Assembly: GCA_027484825.1 (NCBI GenBank)
Contig: JAIXSE010000034.1
Location: forward strand, 62,001-126,000
Origin: Rubrivivax sp.
GTDB lineage: Bacteria; Pseudomonadota; Gammaproteobacteria; Burkholderiales; Burkholderiaceae_C
DNA length: 64,000 nucleotides
Direction of reading: 5' to 3'
Shown here: in pieces, positions 54,879 to 63,715 of the stretch
Position numbering within the stretch: position 1 is the stretch's first letter
How the letters are laid out: each line of letters begins with the position of its first letter
Notes under the pieces: generated by a model
Seen by the model: only the letters and a program-made list of their open reading frames with translations
What the model was told of the DNA's origin: nothing
Database searches by the model: none
Position numbers and translations under genes: made by a program

Positions 54879-57056
54879 TTATTGGGGCAGTTCCGGCACG
54901 AAGGTATCGAGTCCGGCAGCGATCAGTTCGGGCGAGATGCCCAGGGCCCAGGCGGCAGCCACGGCGGCCAGCACGGTGTCCGGGCTGAGGTCCTGGCCGA
55001 TGGCCTTGAAGCGGGATTGCAGGCTGTCGACATTGGCGCCGGAGGTTTCCGCGCCGCCATGGGCCAGCACGGCTGCACCGCCTTGCAGGAAGACACAGCG
55101 GCCGTCCTTGGCGCGATGTTCCACCAGGGCGGGATGGGCGGCGTCGTGCGCGTAGAAGACCACTTCCCCGTCACACAGCGGAGCCATCTCCAGCAGGCGC
55201 GGCTCGTCTGCGTTCAGCACGGCGGCGCCATCCGACAGCACCACGTCCACCTGCGTGCGCAGGACCTTGTAGAGCTGGTCCTCGGTCTGGATGTCGTGGT
55301 TGTCGAGCTCGGGCACGCGGCCCATGTCGGTCACGACGCCGACCTGGCAGCGGTCGTAGGCCAGACCATCGCTAAGGATGATGCCGGCGCTGTTTTCCAC
55401 CACGATGGCATCCACCGAGCGGTTCATCAGCAGGCGGTGGCTGGCGGCCCAATGGGCGCTGGGCTTGCGCTCGACGCGGCGGGTGCCCAGGAACAGGCCG
55501 TCGCCGCAGGCCAGGCCCACATGGCGGCCGTTCAGGTGCAGCAGCCAGGCCACCAGGCGGGACACTTGCGCCGTGCCGCGCGATCCGGCCACGCCCACGA
55601 TGGGGATGCGGCCGTTTTCGTCCTGGGCAAACAGGTGATCGATGATGGCCTGGCCCACCGGCTGCGGCATGCCTTCCGCCGGCTTCAGGTGCATCAGCAG
55701 GCCGGGGCCGGCATTCACCTCGACGATGGCGCCGCCGGTCTCCGACAGGGGCTTGGCGATGTCGCTGGTCACCAGGTCGACGCCCGCGATGTCCAGACCG
55801 ATGGTCCGGGCGGCCAGGGAGACGGCATGGGCCACTTCCGGATGGACCTGCGCGGTGCAGTCGATCGCTACATTGCCGTTGCGCTGGATCAGCACCCGGC
55901 GACCCGCTTCAGGGACGCCCTCCCCAGTCAGGCCCTGGCGCTGGAGTTCGAGTTGGACCACCGCGTCTTCGCGGATGTCGATGCGGTTGAGCGGGAAATC
56001 TTCGGTCAGGCCGCGGCGCGGGTCGGTGTTGATCTGCAGGTCGATCAGCTCGATGACGGTATGAGTGCCGTCACCGGTGATCCAGGCTTCTTCCCCGCGA
56101 GCGGCGGCGACCACCTGGCCACCCACCACCAGCAGCCGGTGTTCCATGCCGGGGATGTAGCTTTCAACCAACACTTCCGAGCCTTCGGCATCGGCCAGGT
56201 GGAAGGCGGCTTCGACGTCGGGCTGGCGACGCAGGTCCAGCGTGACGCCGCGACCGTGGTTGCCGTCCGACGGCTTGACCACCACCGGCAGGCCCAGGTC
56301 CTGGGCCACTTCCCAGGCCTGTTCGGCCGTCTTGACCGCCTGGCCGGCGGGCACCGGCACACCGACCGACTTGAGCAGGTCCTTGGTCAGGTCCTTGTCC
56401 CGCGCGATGCCTTCGGCGATGGCGCTGGTCATGTCGGTTTCCGCCGTCCAGATGCGGCGCTGACGGCCGCCGTAGCCCAGCTGGACCAGGTTGCCGTCGT
56501 TCAGGCGGATGTGCGGAATGCGCCGATCGGTGGCGGCGGCCACGATGGCGGCGGTGGAGGGGCCGAGGTAGCAGTCGTCCAGCTTGTCCCGGATCGCATG
56601 GACAGCGGCGTCCACGTCGAAGGGCTGGTCGTTGATGGTGGCCATCAAGAGGGCGTGACCCTGGGCCAGGGCTTCGCGGGCGACCTGCTCGTCACGGGCG
56701 CGGAAGACCATGCGGTAGACGCCGGTCTGGCTGGTGGAGCGGGTCTGGCCGAAGCCGGTGGGCATGCCCGCCAGGTTCAGCAGCTCGATCACCACGTGTT
56801 CCATGACGTGGCCCATCCAGGTGCCTTCGGTCAGGCGCTGCAGGAAGCCGCCGCGCTCGCCCACGCCGCAGTGGTGCTCCACCAGGGCCGGCAGGCGCTG
56901 GGTGAGCCGCTCGGTGAAGCCGGGCAGCAGGTTGGACGGATGGTTTTCCAGGTCCCCGAGGTCCAGCCAGGTTTCAAGAACCGGGCGATAGGTCCACATG
57001 TTGGGGCCGCGCAGGTAGTTGATGCGCAGGAGCTTGATGTCGTCGTGTCGGCTCAT
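54879..57056 (-). CDS. cphA': Second cyanophycin synthetase-like protein CphA' with degenerate Mur P-loop
   Basis: A protein of about 725 residues, clearly a CphA paralogue. The N-terminal domain is intact and the ATP-grasp half is complete (about 225-455; LPVVVKPSDGNHGRGVTLDL; VEVNAGPGLLMHLKPA). In the Mur-ligase half the P-loop position reads GVAGSRGTAQVSR (488-500) instead of GTNGKTTTSR, so the Lys-Thr nucleotide site is lost. The protein also ends about 135 residues earlier than CphA, lacking the C-terminal lobe. These are features reported for CphA2/CphA' proteins, which polymerise beta-Asp-Arg dipeptides using one ATP site. It starts MSRHDDIKLLRINYLRGPNM and is divergent from the ABC exporter. 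Confidence 0.92.
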   Translation of the reverse strand: MSRHDDIKLLRINYLRGPNMWTYRPVLETWLDLGDLENHPSNLLPGFTERLTQRLPALVEHHCGVGERGGFLQRLTEGTWMGHVMEHVVIELLNLAGMPTGFGQTRSTSQTGVYRMVFRARDEQVAREALAQGHALLMATINDQPFDVDAAVHAIRDKLDDCYLGPSTAAIVAAATDRRIPHIRLNDGNLVQLGYGGRQRRIWTAETDMTSAIAEGIARDKDLTKDLLKSVGVPVPAGQAVKTAEQAWEVAQDLGLPVVVKPSDGNHGRGVTLDLRRQPDVEAAFHLADAEGSEVLVESYIPGMEHRLLVVGGQVVAAARGEEAWITGDGTHTVIELIDLQINTDPRRGLTEDFPLNRIDIREDAVVQLELQRQGLTGEGVPEAGRRVLIQRNGNVAIDCTAQVHPEVAHAVSLAARTIGLDIAGVDLVTSDIAKPLSETGGAIVEVNAGPGLLMHLKPAEGMPQPVGQAIIDHLFAQDENGRIPIVGVAGSRGTAQVSRLVAWLLHLNGRHVGLACGDGLFLGTRRVERKPSAHWAASHRLLMNRSVDAIVVENSAGIILSDGLAYDRCQVGVVTDMGRVPELDNHDIQTEDQLYKVLRTQVDVVLSDGAAVLNADEPRLLEMAPLCDGEVVFYAHDAAHPALVEHRAKDGRCVFLQGGAAVLAHGGAETSGANVDSLQSRFKAIGQDLSPDTVLAAVAAAWALGISPELIAAGLDTFVPELPQ

Positions 57057-57104
57057 TTGGGGGGAGACGTGGAAGGGGGGACCGGCTACCGGAAGAGGAA
57101 GCAA

Positions 57105-57120
57105 AGCGCAATTGTGCGCT
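57105..57120. promoter_or_regulatory. Inverted repeat in the cphA'/ABC divergent promoter
   Basis: AGCGCAATTGTGCGCT has perfect six-base arms (AGCGCA / TGCGCT) around ATTG, 49 bases upstream of cphA'. It is a candidate operator for shared control of the divergent cyanophycin transcripts. Confidence 0.45.
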
Positions 57121-57197
57121 CAAGAAATGGGGGCTTCGCAGGCCCGGGTCAACCGCGGACGGTCCTGGAGAGTTTCCTTGGGAGAAAATCCTGCCAT

Positions 57198-57208
57198 ACC
57201 GTTACGGT
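57198..57208. promoter_or_regulatory. Short palindrome before the ABC exporter gene
   Basis: ACCGTTACGGT has perfect five-base arms around a central T, 22 bases before the exporter start. It is short and may be chance, or a repressor site overlapping the promoter. Confidence 0.3.
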
Positions 57209-57230
57209 CATTTCCTCAGAACAATCACAA

Positions 57231-59504
57231 ATGCAGCATTCACATCCTGTCGTTTCGGCCAGCCCGGCGGCGGAGGCACTTCAAGCGCGACTGCGCCCTG
57301 GCGAGAACGTCCGGGCCGCTCTGGAGGTTGACCTCGACACCCAATTGCGCTTTGGCTCGGGCGTGCTGCAACTCACGGACCAGCGGCTGCTGGCCACTGA
57401 GCCGGGCGGCGGGGTCCAGGAATGGCCGCTGACCCCGGCCCTGCGCTTGCTGCTGAGCGACCACGCCGGCGTGGGCCTGCTGGAGCTGACGGACGGGAAG
57501 GGTCGGCTGGCCCTGTGGCGCTTCACCATGCGGGCCAATCTGCAGGCCCAGCGCTTCCAGGATGCGTTCAACACCCGCGGCGACCCCGTTCGTGCGCAGA
57601 GCGACGAACCGGAGCTGTGCCCCAGCTGCCAGGCCGTGCTGCCGGAAGACAGCGAGGAATGCCCCAGCTGCGCCCGGGAACTGCACACGCCGCCGTCCAC
57701 CTGGGTGCTGCTGCGCCTGTGGCGCTTCGCCCGCCCCTATCAGGGCCAGCTGTTGCTGGGTTTCCTGCTGATGATGGGGGCCACCGGCGCCACGCTGGTC
57801 TCCCCCTACCTCACCATGCCGCTGATGGACAAGGTGCTGATCCCCTTCCAGCAAGGGCAGCAGATTGACCCGAGCCTGGTGGTGCTCTACCTCAGCGGCC
57901 TGCTGGGGGCGGCGCTGGTGTCCTGGGTGCTGGGCTGGGCCAAGACCTACATCCTGGCGCTGGTGTCGGAACGGATTGCCGCCGATTTGCGCACCTCGAC
58001 CTTTGAGCACCTGATGGGGTTGTCGCTGGAATACTTCGGCTCCAAGCGGACCGGGGACCTGATGAGCCGCATCGGTTCGGAAACCGACCGCATCAGCGTC
58101 TTTCTGTCGTTGCATGCGCTGGACTTCATCACCGACTGCCTGATGCTGGGCATGATCACCATCATCCTGTTCAGCACCAACCCCTGGCTGGCCCTGGCCA
58201 CGCTGGTGCCGCTGCCCTTCATCGCCTGGATGATCCACATGGTGCGAGACCGCCTGCGCACCGGCTTCGAGAAGATCGACCGGGTCTGGGGCGAGGTGAC
58301 CTCGGTGCTGGCGGACACGATTCCCGGCATCCGGGTGGTGAAGGCCTTTGCGCAGGAGCGTCGTGAGGCCCAGCGGTTCAAGCAGGCCAATGACCACAAC
58401 CTGGCGGTCAACGACCGGCTGAACAAGACCTGGAGCCTGTTCTCGCCTACCGTGGCACTGTTGACGGAGATCGGGCTGCTGGTGGTGTGGGCCTTCGGCA
58501 TCTATCTGATCGCGCATTCCCAGATCACCGTCGGCACCTTGACCGCCTTCCTGGCGTACATCGGACGCTTCTACGGACGGCTGGATTCGATGAGCCGCAT
58601 CGTGTCGGTGACGCAGAAGGCCGCCGCCGGTGCCAAGCGCATCTTCGACATTCTGGACCACCAGTCCAACGTGCCTGAGCCTACTCAGCCGGTGAAGCTG
58701 GACCGGGTGGAGGGCGCCATCACGTTGCAGAACATCGGTTTCCGCTACGGCAACCGGACGGTGATCCGCGACCTGAACCTGCAGATCCAGCCCGGCGAGA
58801 TGATCGGTCTGGTGGGGCACAGCGGTTCAGGCAAGAGCACGCTGGTCAACCTGATCTGCCGCTTCTACGACGTGACCGAAGGCGCCATCAAGGTGGATGG
58901 CGTGGACCTGCGGCGCTTCCGCCTGTCCGACTTCCGCCGCCACATCGGCCTGGTGCTGCAGGAGCCGTTCCTGTTCTTCGGCACGATTGCCGAGAACATT
59001 GCCTACGGCAAGCCGGACGCGACCCGCGAGGAGATCGTGGCGGCCGCGCGGGCGGCGCATGCGCATGAATTCATCCTGCGGCTGCCGCAGGGGTATGACT
59101 CGCTGGTGGGCGAGCGCGGGCAGGGCCTGTCGGGCGGTGAGCGTCAGCGGATCTCGATTGCCCGTGCGCTGCTGATCGACCCCAGGATCCTGATCATGGA
59201 CGAGGCCACCTCGGCGGTGGACACCGAGACCGAGAAGGAAATCCAGAAGGCCCTGGACAACCTGGTGCGCGGCCGCACGACGATTGCGATTGCCCATCGA
59301 CTGTCCACGCTGCGCAAGGCGGACCGCCTGGTGGTGATGGACCGCGGCGAGATCGTGGAAGTGGGACCGCATGACGAGCTGATCGCCAAGCAGGGCGCTT
59401 ATTGGCGTCTGTGGGAGGCGCAGGCCCGCCGGGTGGACCAGGAGGCGGAGGAAGCGGTGGTGGTTGTGCCGCCCAATGCCAATGCCCACACTGCCAACGC
59501 CTGA
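57231..59504 (+). CDS. Cyanophycin-associated ABC exporter with N-terminal domain and zinc ribbon
   Basis: A 757-residue fused ABC exporter. An N-terminal domain (about 15-115; beta-rich text LRFGSGVLQLTDQRLLATEP, perhaps PH-like) is followed by a zinc ribbon with Cys130, 133, 144 and 147 (CPSC twice). A six-helix membrane domain (about 157-445) and an ATPase domain (about 490-757) come next. Walker A is GHSGSGKST, the signature LSGGERQRISIARAL and Walker B ILIMDEATSAVD, so the half-transporter should work as a homodimer. ATG 57231 is used; the frame is open far upstream over cphA', but that is antisense. It is known as a cyanophycin-metabolism-associated transporter by neighbourhood; the substrate is unknown. 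Confidence 0.9.
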   Translation: MQHSHPVVSASPAAEALQARLRPGENVRAALEVDLDTQLRFGSGVLQLTDQRLLATEPGGGVQEWPLTPALRLLLSDHAGVGLLELTDGKGRLALWRFTMRANLQAQRFQDAFNTRGDPVRAQSDEPELCPSCQAVLPEDSEECPSCARELHTPPSTWVLLRLWRFARPYQGQLLLGFLLMMGATGATLVSPYLTMPLMDKVLIPFQQGQQIDPSLVVLYLSGLLGAALVSWVLGWAKTYILALVSERIAADLRTSTFEHLMGLSLEYFGSKRTGDLMSRIGSETDRISVFLSLHALDFITDCLMLGMITIILFSTNPWLALATLVPLPFIAWMIHMVRDRLRTGFEKIDRVWGEVTSVLADTIPGIRVVKAFAQERREAQRFKQANDHNLAVNDRLNKTWSLFSPTVALLTEIGLLVVWAFGIYLIAHSQITVGTLTAFLAYIGRFYGRLDSMSRIVSVTQKAAAGAKRIFDILDHQSNVPEPTQPVKLDRVEGAITLQNIGFRYGNRTVIRDLNLQIQPGEMIGLVGHSGSGKSTLVNLICRFYDVTEGAIKVDGVDLRRFRLSDFRRHIGLVLQEPFLFFGTIAENIAYGKPDATREEIVAAARAAHAHEFILRLPQGYDSLVGERGQGLSGGERQRISIARALLIDPRILIMDEATSAVDTETEKEIQKALDNLVRGRTTIAIAHRLSTLRKADRLVVMDRGEIVEVGPHDELIAKQGAYWRLWEAQARRVDQEAEEAVVVVPPNANAHTANA

Positions 59505-59521
59505 GGCCCGGGAGATTCTTG

Positions 59522-59989
59522 ATGAGCAACATTCAACATCTGGTCCGCAATGCGTTTGGCCGGCTGCAGCTGGTGGACCTGCAGGGCCGCATCCATGACA
59601 ACGTGACGCCGGTGCGGGCGCATCCGCTGAGCGCGCCGGACGAGGGCATTGCGCTGGTGGGCGAGGACGGGCACGAGATCGCGTGGATCGATCACCTGGA
59701 CCGGCAGCCGGAGGCGGTGCGCAGCCTGCTGCGGGAGGAGTTCGCGGCGCGGGAGCTGATGCCGACGGTGCATCGGGTGCTGGCGGTCTCGACCTTCTCG
59801 ACGCCCAGCGAATGGACGGTGGAGACCGACCGCGGGGAGACCCGGTTCATCCTCAAGAGCGAAGAGGACATCCGGCGCCTGGGGGAAGGGCGGCTGCTGA
59901 TCGGCAGCAGCCATGGTATTCATTTCCTGGTGCCGGACCGGTTCGGGATGGATCGGCAGTCGAAGAAGCTGTTGGAGCGGTTCTTGTAA
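59522..59989 (+). CDS. DUF1854 protein, cyanophycin-associated
   Basis: A 155-residue cytoplasmic protein. ATG 59522 follows GGGAG, 17 bases after the ABC exporter stop, so it is in one operon. It matches DUF1854 text: FGRLQLVDLQGRIHDNVTPV; GIALVGEDGHEIAWIDHLD; HRVLAVSTFSTPSEWTVETD; and FLVPDRFGMDRQSKKLLERF. The family is found with the cyanophycin ABC exporter and CphA genes but has no known activity. The mainly beta fold and lack of catalytic motifs suggest a regulatory or adaptor partner of the exporter. Confidence 0.88.
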   Translation: MSNIQHLVRNAFGRLQLVDLQGRIHDNVTPVRAHPLSAPDEGIALVGEDGHEIAWIDHLDRQPEAVRSLLREEFAARELMPTVHRVLAVSTFSTPSEWTVETDRGETRFILKSEEDIRRLGEGRLLIGSSHGIHFLVPDRFGMDRQSKKLLERFL

Positions 59990-60073
59990 GGCTCCCTGGC
60001 GTGAATGCCTGGGAGCGCTGCCGAGCCGCCAGCCGCGCAGGGCGGCGGCCCTGGCGGCGAGCAACGCCCCACA

Positions 60074-61414
60074 TCATTTGGACTTGGGGCAGCGCGGTGC
60101 GGACACCACCTCCACGGGCGTCACATCACCGGAGGGGGTGATCCGTCCCACGGTCACCAGGCAATAGCCGTAGCCCACATCCAGCTTGCTTTCATAGTCC
60201 GCACCGGCTTGCGGAACGAAGCTGACCGCAATGCTGGGGCAGGTCTGGTTGTTGGCCGAGAACGTGAAGTCCACGGTGGCCGGCATTTCCGCGGTGATGG
60301 ATCGTTCGACGTAATAGGCCTTGGAGATGATGCCGGAACGGTCCGACAGCCGGCGGGTGGTCACGGTCTCCGGCATGCCCAGCGACTCGTTGGAGGCCAT
60401 GTGCAGGGCAGACGCCACATTCTTGAAAAAGCCCGCAGCGGATTGGCTGCCGCTGTCTGGCGCAGAGCAGGCGGCTTCATTGGACACGCCTGCGGCAGTG
60501 CCATTCTGCGCAAACAGGCGGATCCTGGCCTTGGCGCTGCCCAGCGGCTGGGGATCGGCGGAAACTTCGCTGGACGCCACCGCCGCACTGGCAGCCTGCA
60601 TCACGGGGGCCGGTATAGCGGGGGCCGACGCGGCGCCCATCACTGGATCCGCAACGGCAGCACCGCTCGCCGCGACTGATGCAGCAGACGCTGCGGCAAT
60701 GGCCTCGCTGGGTTGGTCAGAAGCCGCTTTCTTGGGCGCAAAGGGAAGACGGCTGGCAAGGAGCGACTCCAGGCTGTCCTCGCTATGGGCAGCCTGCAAA
60801 ATCGGACCGCAGACGGCGCGGTATTCAGCAGCCAAAGTCGGCCTTTTTGCAATCACCAAGCCCGAATACCGCACTGGTTGCAAATAACTGAAGTCCGTCA
60901 GATAGGGCGTTCCGGACGTATCCAGGGATGCGAAATACAGCTGCGCGGCATTGACCATCAATGCACGTTCGCAATTCACGATGCGACGCTCAGCGGTTGA
61001 AAACATGCGTTGCGTGCTGGCACCGTTGATCGGTTGCACAAGGCTTCGGACCCAGTATTGATACCAGCCGGTGTCTGACAGAAGCGCTTTCGAGGTGCTG
61101 CTCAATCCAGCAAGAGCTTCGGGTGCAATCGCGACAGGCGCTGAAAACTGGCGCTGAATGATTCGGCTCCGATCCGCACTGGGTACGGGCTCAATGTCCT
61201 TGTAGGTCGTCGAATCGACGGCCTTCCACAGGTTGTGCACCTTGTCGTCGTTGCCACCCCAGGACAGCAGCGATCGACCTTCGGGCCAGTCCAGACGGTT
61301 GAGCATCGCAGCATACGGATCCTCACTGGCGGCCCAGCTCGGCAATGAGACGAGTGCCATCAGGGTGGCAGCAAAGAGGCGGGCAGGTGTGTGTGGCAGA
61401 ACAGCGGTCGACAT
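60074..61414 (-). CDS. Exported hypothetical protein (446 aa)
   Basis: ATG 61414 begins MSTAVLPHTPARLFAATLMA, a signal peptide cleaved after SWAA. Part one of the mature protein (about 30-215) is a folded region with Trp/Tyr-rich text (LSWGGNDDKVHNLWKAVDST; SDTGWYQYWVRSLVQPINGA). Then comes an Ala/Ser-rich linker (about 225-290) and a C-terminal region with conserved-looking Cys (SNEAACSAPDSG; NNQTCPSIAVSF; GYGYCLVTVG; APRCPKSK). I do not recognise the family. A periplasmic location is likely. Confidence 0.7.
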   Translation of the reverse strand: MSTAVLPHTPARLFAATLMALVSLPSWAASEDPYAAMLNRLDWPEGRSLLSWGGNDDKVHNLWKAVDSTTYKDIEPVPSADRSRIIQRQFSAPVAIAPEALAGLSSTSKALLSDTGWYQYWVRSLVQPINGASTQRMFSTAERRIVNCERALMVNAAQLYFASLDTSGTPYLTDFSYLQPVRYSGLVIAKRPTLAAEYRAVCGPILQAAHSEDSLESLLASRLPFAPKKAASDQPSEAIAAASAASVAASGAAVADPVMGAASAPAIPAPVMQAASAAVASSEVSADPQPLGSAKARIRLFAQNGTAAGVSNEAACSAPDSGSQSAAGFFKNVASALHMASNESLGMPETVTTRRLSDRSGIISKAYYVERSITAEMPATVDFTFSANNQTCPSIAVSFVPQAGADYESKLDVGYGYCLVTVGRITPSGDVTPVEVVSAPRCPKSK

Positions 61415-62019
61415 GGGCGGGACTGATGGCGGCAAACGCCAAGAGGTGATGACGGCCGCCACGGTATCGACCGAAGCAAACGGTTACAACCGACCAAAGG
61501 GGGAGAGGGAACACTCAGGGCGAAGGCCTCGTGACGAATTGCTCAAGTGGGAAGCGGGGCGATGACCGACTCGCCCCTGAGCGCTCCTGGCACTTCGGCC
61601 GCACTCCACCCGCGCCCACATAAGACCTTCCTTAATTCAAATGTCGAACCTCGAACGACTAAGTTCAGCCTGAAACCGCCGAACTTGCGACTCAGCTATG
61701 CAGCGGGGACTAAACCGCAGAAGGGTAGTCTGACAAGCAGCCACTTGGCGGCGTGGAGCGACTAGGCGCGAGTCGTTTCTTTCAAGCTGTCTGTCGCGTC
61801 GCGTCGCGTCGCGTTCCGGCCGGCAGAGGCGATGGCCAGGTCATCCCGAACATCTTCAGAATTTGCGGCTAACTCCTGGAGGACCGTTCCCCGTTCCTCG
61901 ACGAAGCCTTGACGGTTTAGTCCGTAGACACTGTCGGCGCCGGCCGACCTAACATGTTGGGCGTCGTCCAGCTGTCAGCGCCTTGATCGCTGTCGAATTG
62001 AAGAAGGAAGGGAGGAGCT
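61415..62019. other. Non-coding boundary region with pentanucleotide repeat
   Basis: About 600 bases without a convincing gene; short open frames here lack ribosome binding sites. GC falls rightwards. Four tandem GTCGC units lie at 61793-61812. No tRNA, integrase or direct-repeat attachment site was recognised. This marks the left edge of the lower-GC segment with the defence gene. Confidence 0.45.
61793..61814. repeat. Pentanucleotide tandem repeat (GTCGC)4
   Basis: Four perfect GTCGC copies followed by GT lie within the non-coding region, about 200 bases upstream of the ApeA-like gene. Confidence 0.75.
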
Positions 62020-63537
62020 GTGCAATCGCTCGAAGACTTTAGGAAATCCGGCGTTTTTACTGTGGGGTCAACACCAGGTCTTGCGGGAGATCTAGTACTC
62101 GACGGGGAGGGCACGTCACTGGACCTCCACTCAAAGGAGTTCTTTACTACGGCGGAGCTGCTAGACGGATGCATTCTGGGTGCGCTGCACGACCTCACAA
62201 AGGTCTCACTCCACGGCTGTATCACCACGGAGGGCCCGGGTCGCGGTGACAACGGGACGGAGGAATACCATTTTTCAAAGGTGTTCCCTCACTTTGTCCT
62301 CTTCGGTCGTCAGCACTTGAAGCCCGGATTGGCAGAAGTCACCGATGTGGGCTTCTCCGTGTCAGACGGCCACGTGATCTTCAATGACCTTGCGGCGTTC
62401 GGCCAAGTTACTCGCAACCGGCAGGAGCACATGGAACTTGTTGCGAAGGCCGAACTGGAGCATGGCCGACAGCTGTCAGTCGGCGATCACCCCTTGCTTT
62501 TCTACTTTTCAGGCAAGCACGAAATTCTCAGCGCTAAGACGGCGGTCGGCATCGTGTCCGCAACTCATGCTCTCTCATACAGCTTTCCGGGACCGCGTGG
62601 CATCAAAGTCGAGAACAAAGTTCGGGTCAACATTGAGTTCGACGCACCGATAGACTTCAATGGGGCGATCAGACAAGTTTTGATGCTGTTGCGCTTTCTA
62701 GAGATCGTCGCCGGTCGAAAACAGCGCGTTGAGCAAATGAACATACTGATTGCTTCAGAAGGAGGCGGTCACTGCCCCCTTGATGTCTACTGGAGCATGA
62801 ACTCACCGGGCGCCCAGTCCTCGGACGGAGGCAGGTCGCCCAATTCCTACGACTTGCCGATTCAAGCAGCCCGTGAGCCAGCCGCGTTTTCGGCCATCCT
62901 CACACGCTGGGTAGACAGGGACGCTGAGCTCTTGGCATCACGAGTGCGGTTCTCAACAGCTTTCGGCCATCAGCGCAGCTATAACGTCGACCGACTTGTA
63001 GGCGCTGCGAACATGTTCGACATCCTGCCATCTTCCATTGTGCCTTCCAACGTGCAACTCACGCCCGAGATGGAGGACGCCAGGGCGAAGGCCCGAAGTT
63101 TGTTCAAAGATTTGCCAATATCGCCTGAACGCGACAGTGTCCTGGGTGTTTTGGGCCGACTTGGACAGGCGAGCCTGAAGCAGAAGGTTCGCTCACGCGC
63201 CGCTGTAGTCACACGAGGGGTGGGCGCGAAGTTTCCGGAACTTGAGCTGGTTGTCGACGAAGCGGTCAACTGCCGCAACCACTTCGTCCATGGCAGCGGA
63301 ACGAGGATGGACTACGAGGAGAATTTTGACCAGGTGACCTTCTTCACCGATACCCTTGAGTTCGTGTTTGCCGCCTCTGACCTCATCGAGTGCGGCTGGA
63401 ACGCCGCTCTATGGTCGCAAAAGATGTCATCTCTTTCTCACCCCTTCGACCGGTTCCTGAATAGCTATGGCGCGGCCCTGGAAGAGTTGAAGCGCGTTCT
63501 GCATGCATCGAAGCAACGCTCCAAGCAAGCGCCCTGA
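62020..63537 (+). CDS. apeA: ApeA-like HEPN anti-phage protein
   Basis: A 505-residue protein starting at GTG 62020 behind GGAGGAG. The N-terminal half resembles the ApeA N-terminal domain: VGSTPGLAGDLVLDGEGTSL, then LLDGCILGALHDLTKVSLHG. The C-terminal quarter is helical with the HEPN ribonuclease motif R-x4-H at Arg419 and His424 (CRNHFVHG). This is the arrangement of ApeA, a single-gene abortive-infection defence whose HEPN RNase is triggered by phage. It lies in DNA of lower GC than the rest of the window, which suggests transfer. Trigger and RNA target are unknown. A different HEPN/NTD-domain protein of the Abi class is the main alternative. Confidence 0.75.
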   Translation: MQSLEDFRKSGVFTVGSTPGLAGDLVLDGEGTSLDLHSKEFFTTAELLDGCILGALHDLTKVSLHGCITTEGPGRGDNGTEEYHFSKVFPHFVLFGRQHLKPGLAEVTDVGFSVSDGHVIFNDLAAFGQVTRNRQEHMELVAKAELEHGRQLSVGDHPLLFYFSGKHEILSAKTAVGIVSATHALSYSFPGPRGIKVENKVRVNIEFDAPIDFNGAIRQVLMLLRFLEIVAGRKQRVEQMNILIASEGGGHCPLDVYWSMNSPGAQSSDGGRSPNSYDLPIQAAREPAAFSAILTRWVDRDAELLASRVRFSTAFGHQRSYNVDRLVGAANMFDILPSSIVPSNVQLTPEMEDARAKARSLFKDLPISPERDSVLGVLGRLGQASLKQKVRSRAAVVTRGVGAKFPELELVVDEAVNCRNHFVHGSGTRMDYEENFDQVTFFTDTLEFVFAASDLIECGWNAALWSQKMSSLSHPFDRFLNSYGAALEELKRVLHASKQRSKQAP

Positions 63538-63715
63538 CGCGTTGAAAGGGCCGAACCGCGCAACGCTCCTGAATTCCCCGCAGCACTGGCACTTGCGAAG
63601 TAGTCTGGCCTGCGACGAAGAAGAAGCAACGCGGGTGTCCGCTTCCACCGTAAGCGCTCAATGAACTATGTCCTTGCCAGGACCTTGGCCGCAGCATTAG
63701 GTGGCAGCGCTGTCG

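Noticed and set aside
54828..57230. Upstream 800-codon extension of the ABC exporter frame
   Set aside because: It lies antisense to cphA' and has low-complexity translation. The exporter family start fits ATG 57231.
61547..61765. Possible 72-residue gene left of the defence gene
   Set aside because: No ribosome binding site or recognisable composition; it overlaps a likely promoter and boundary region.
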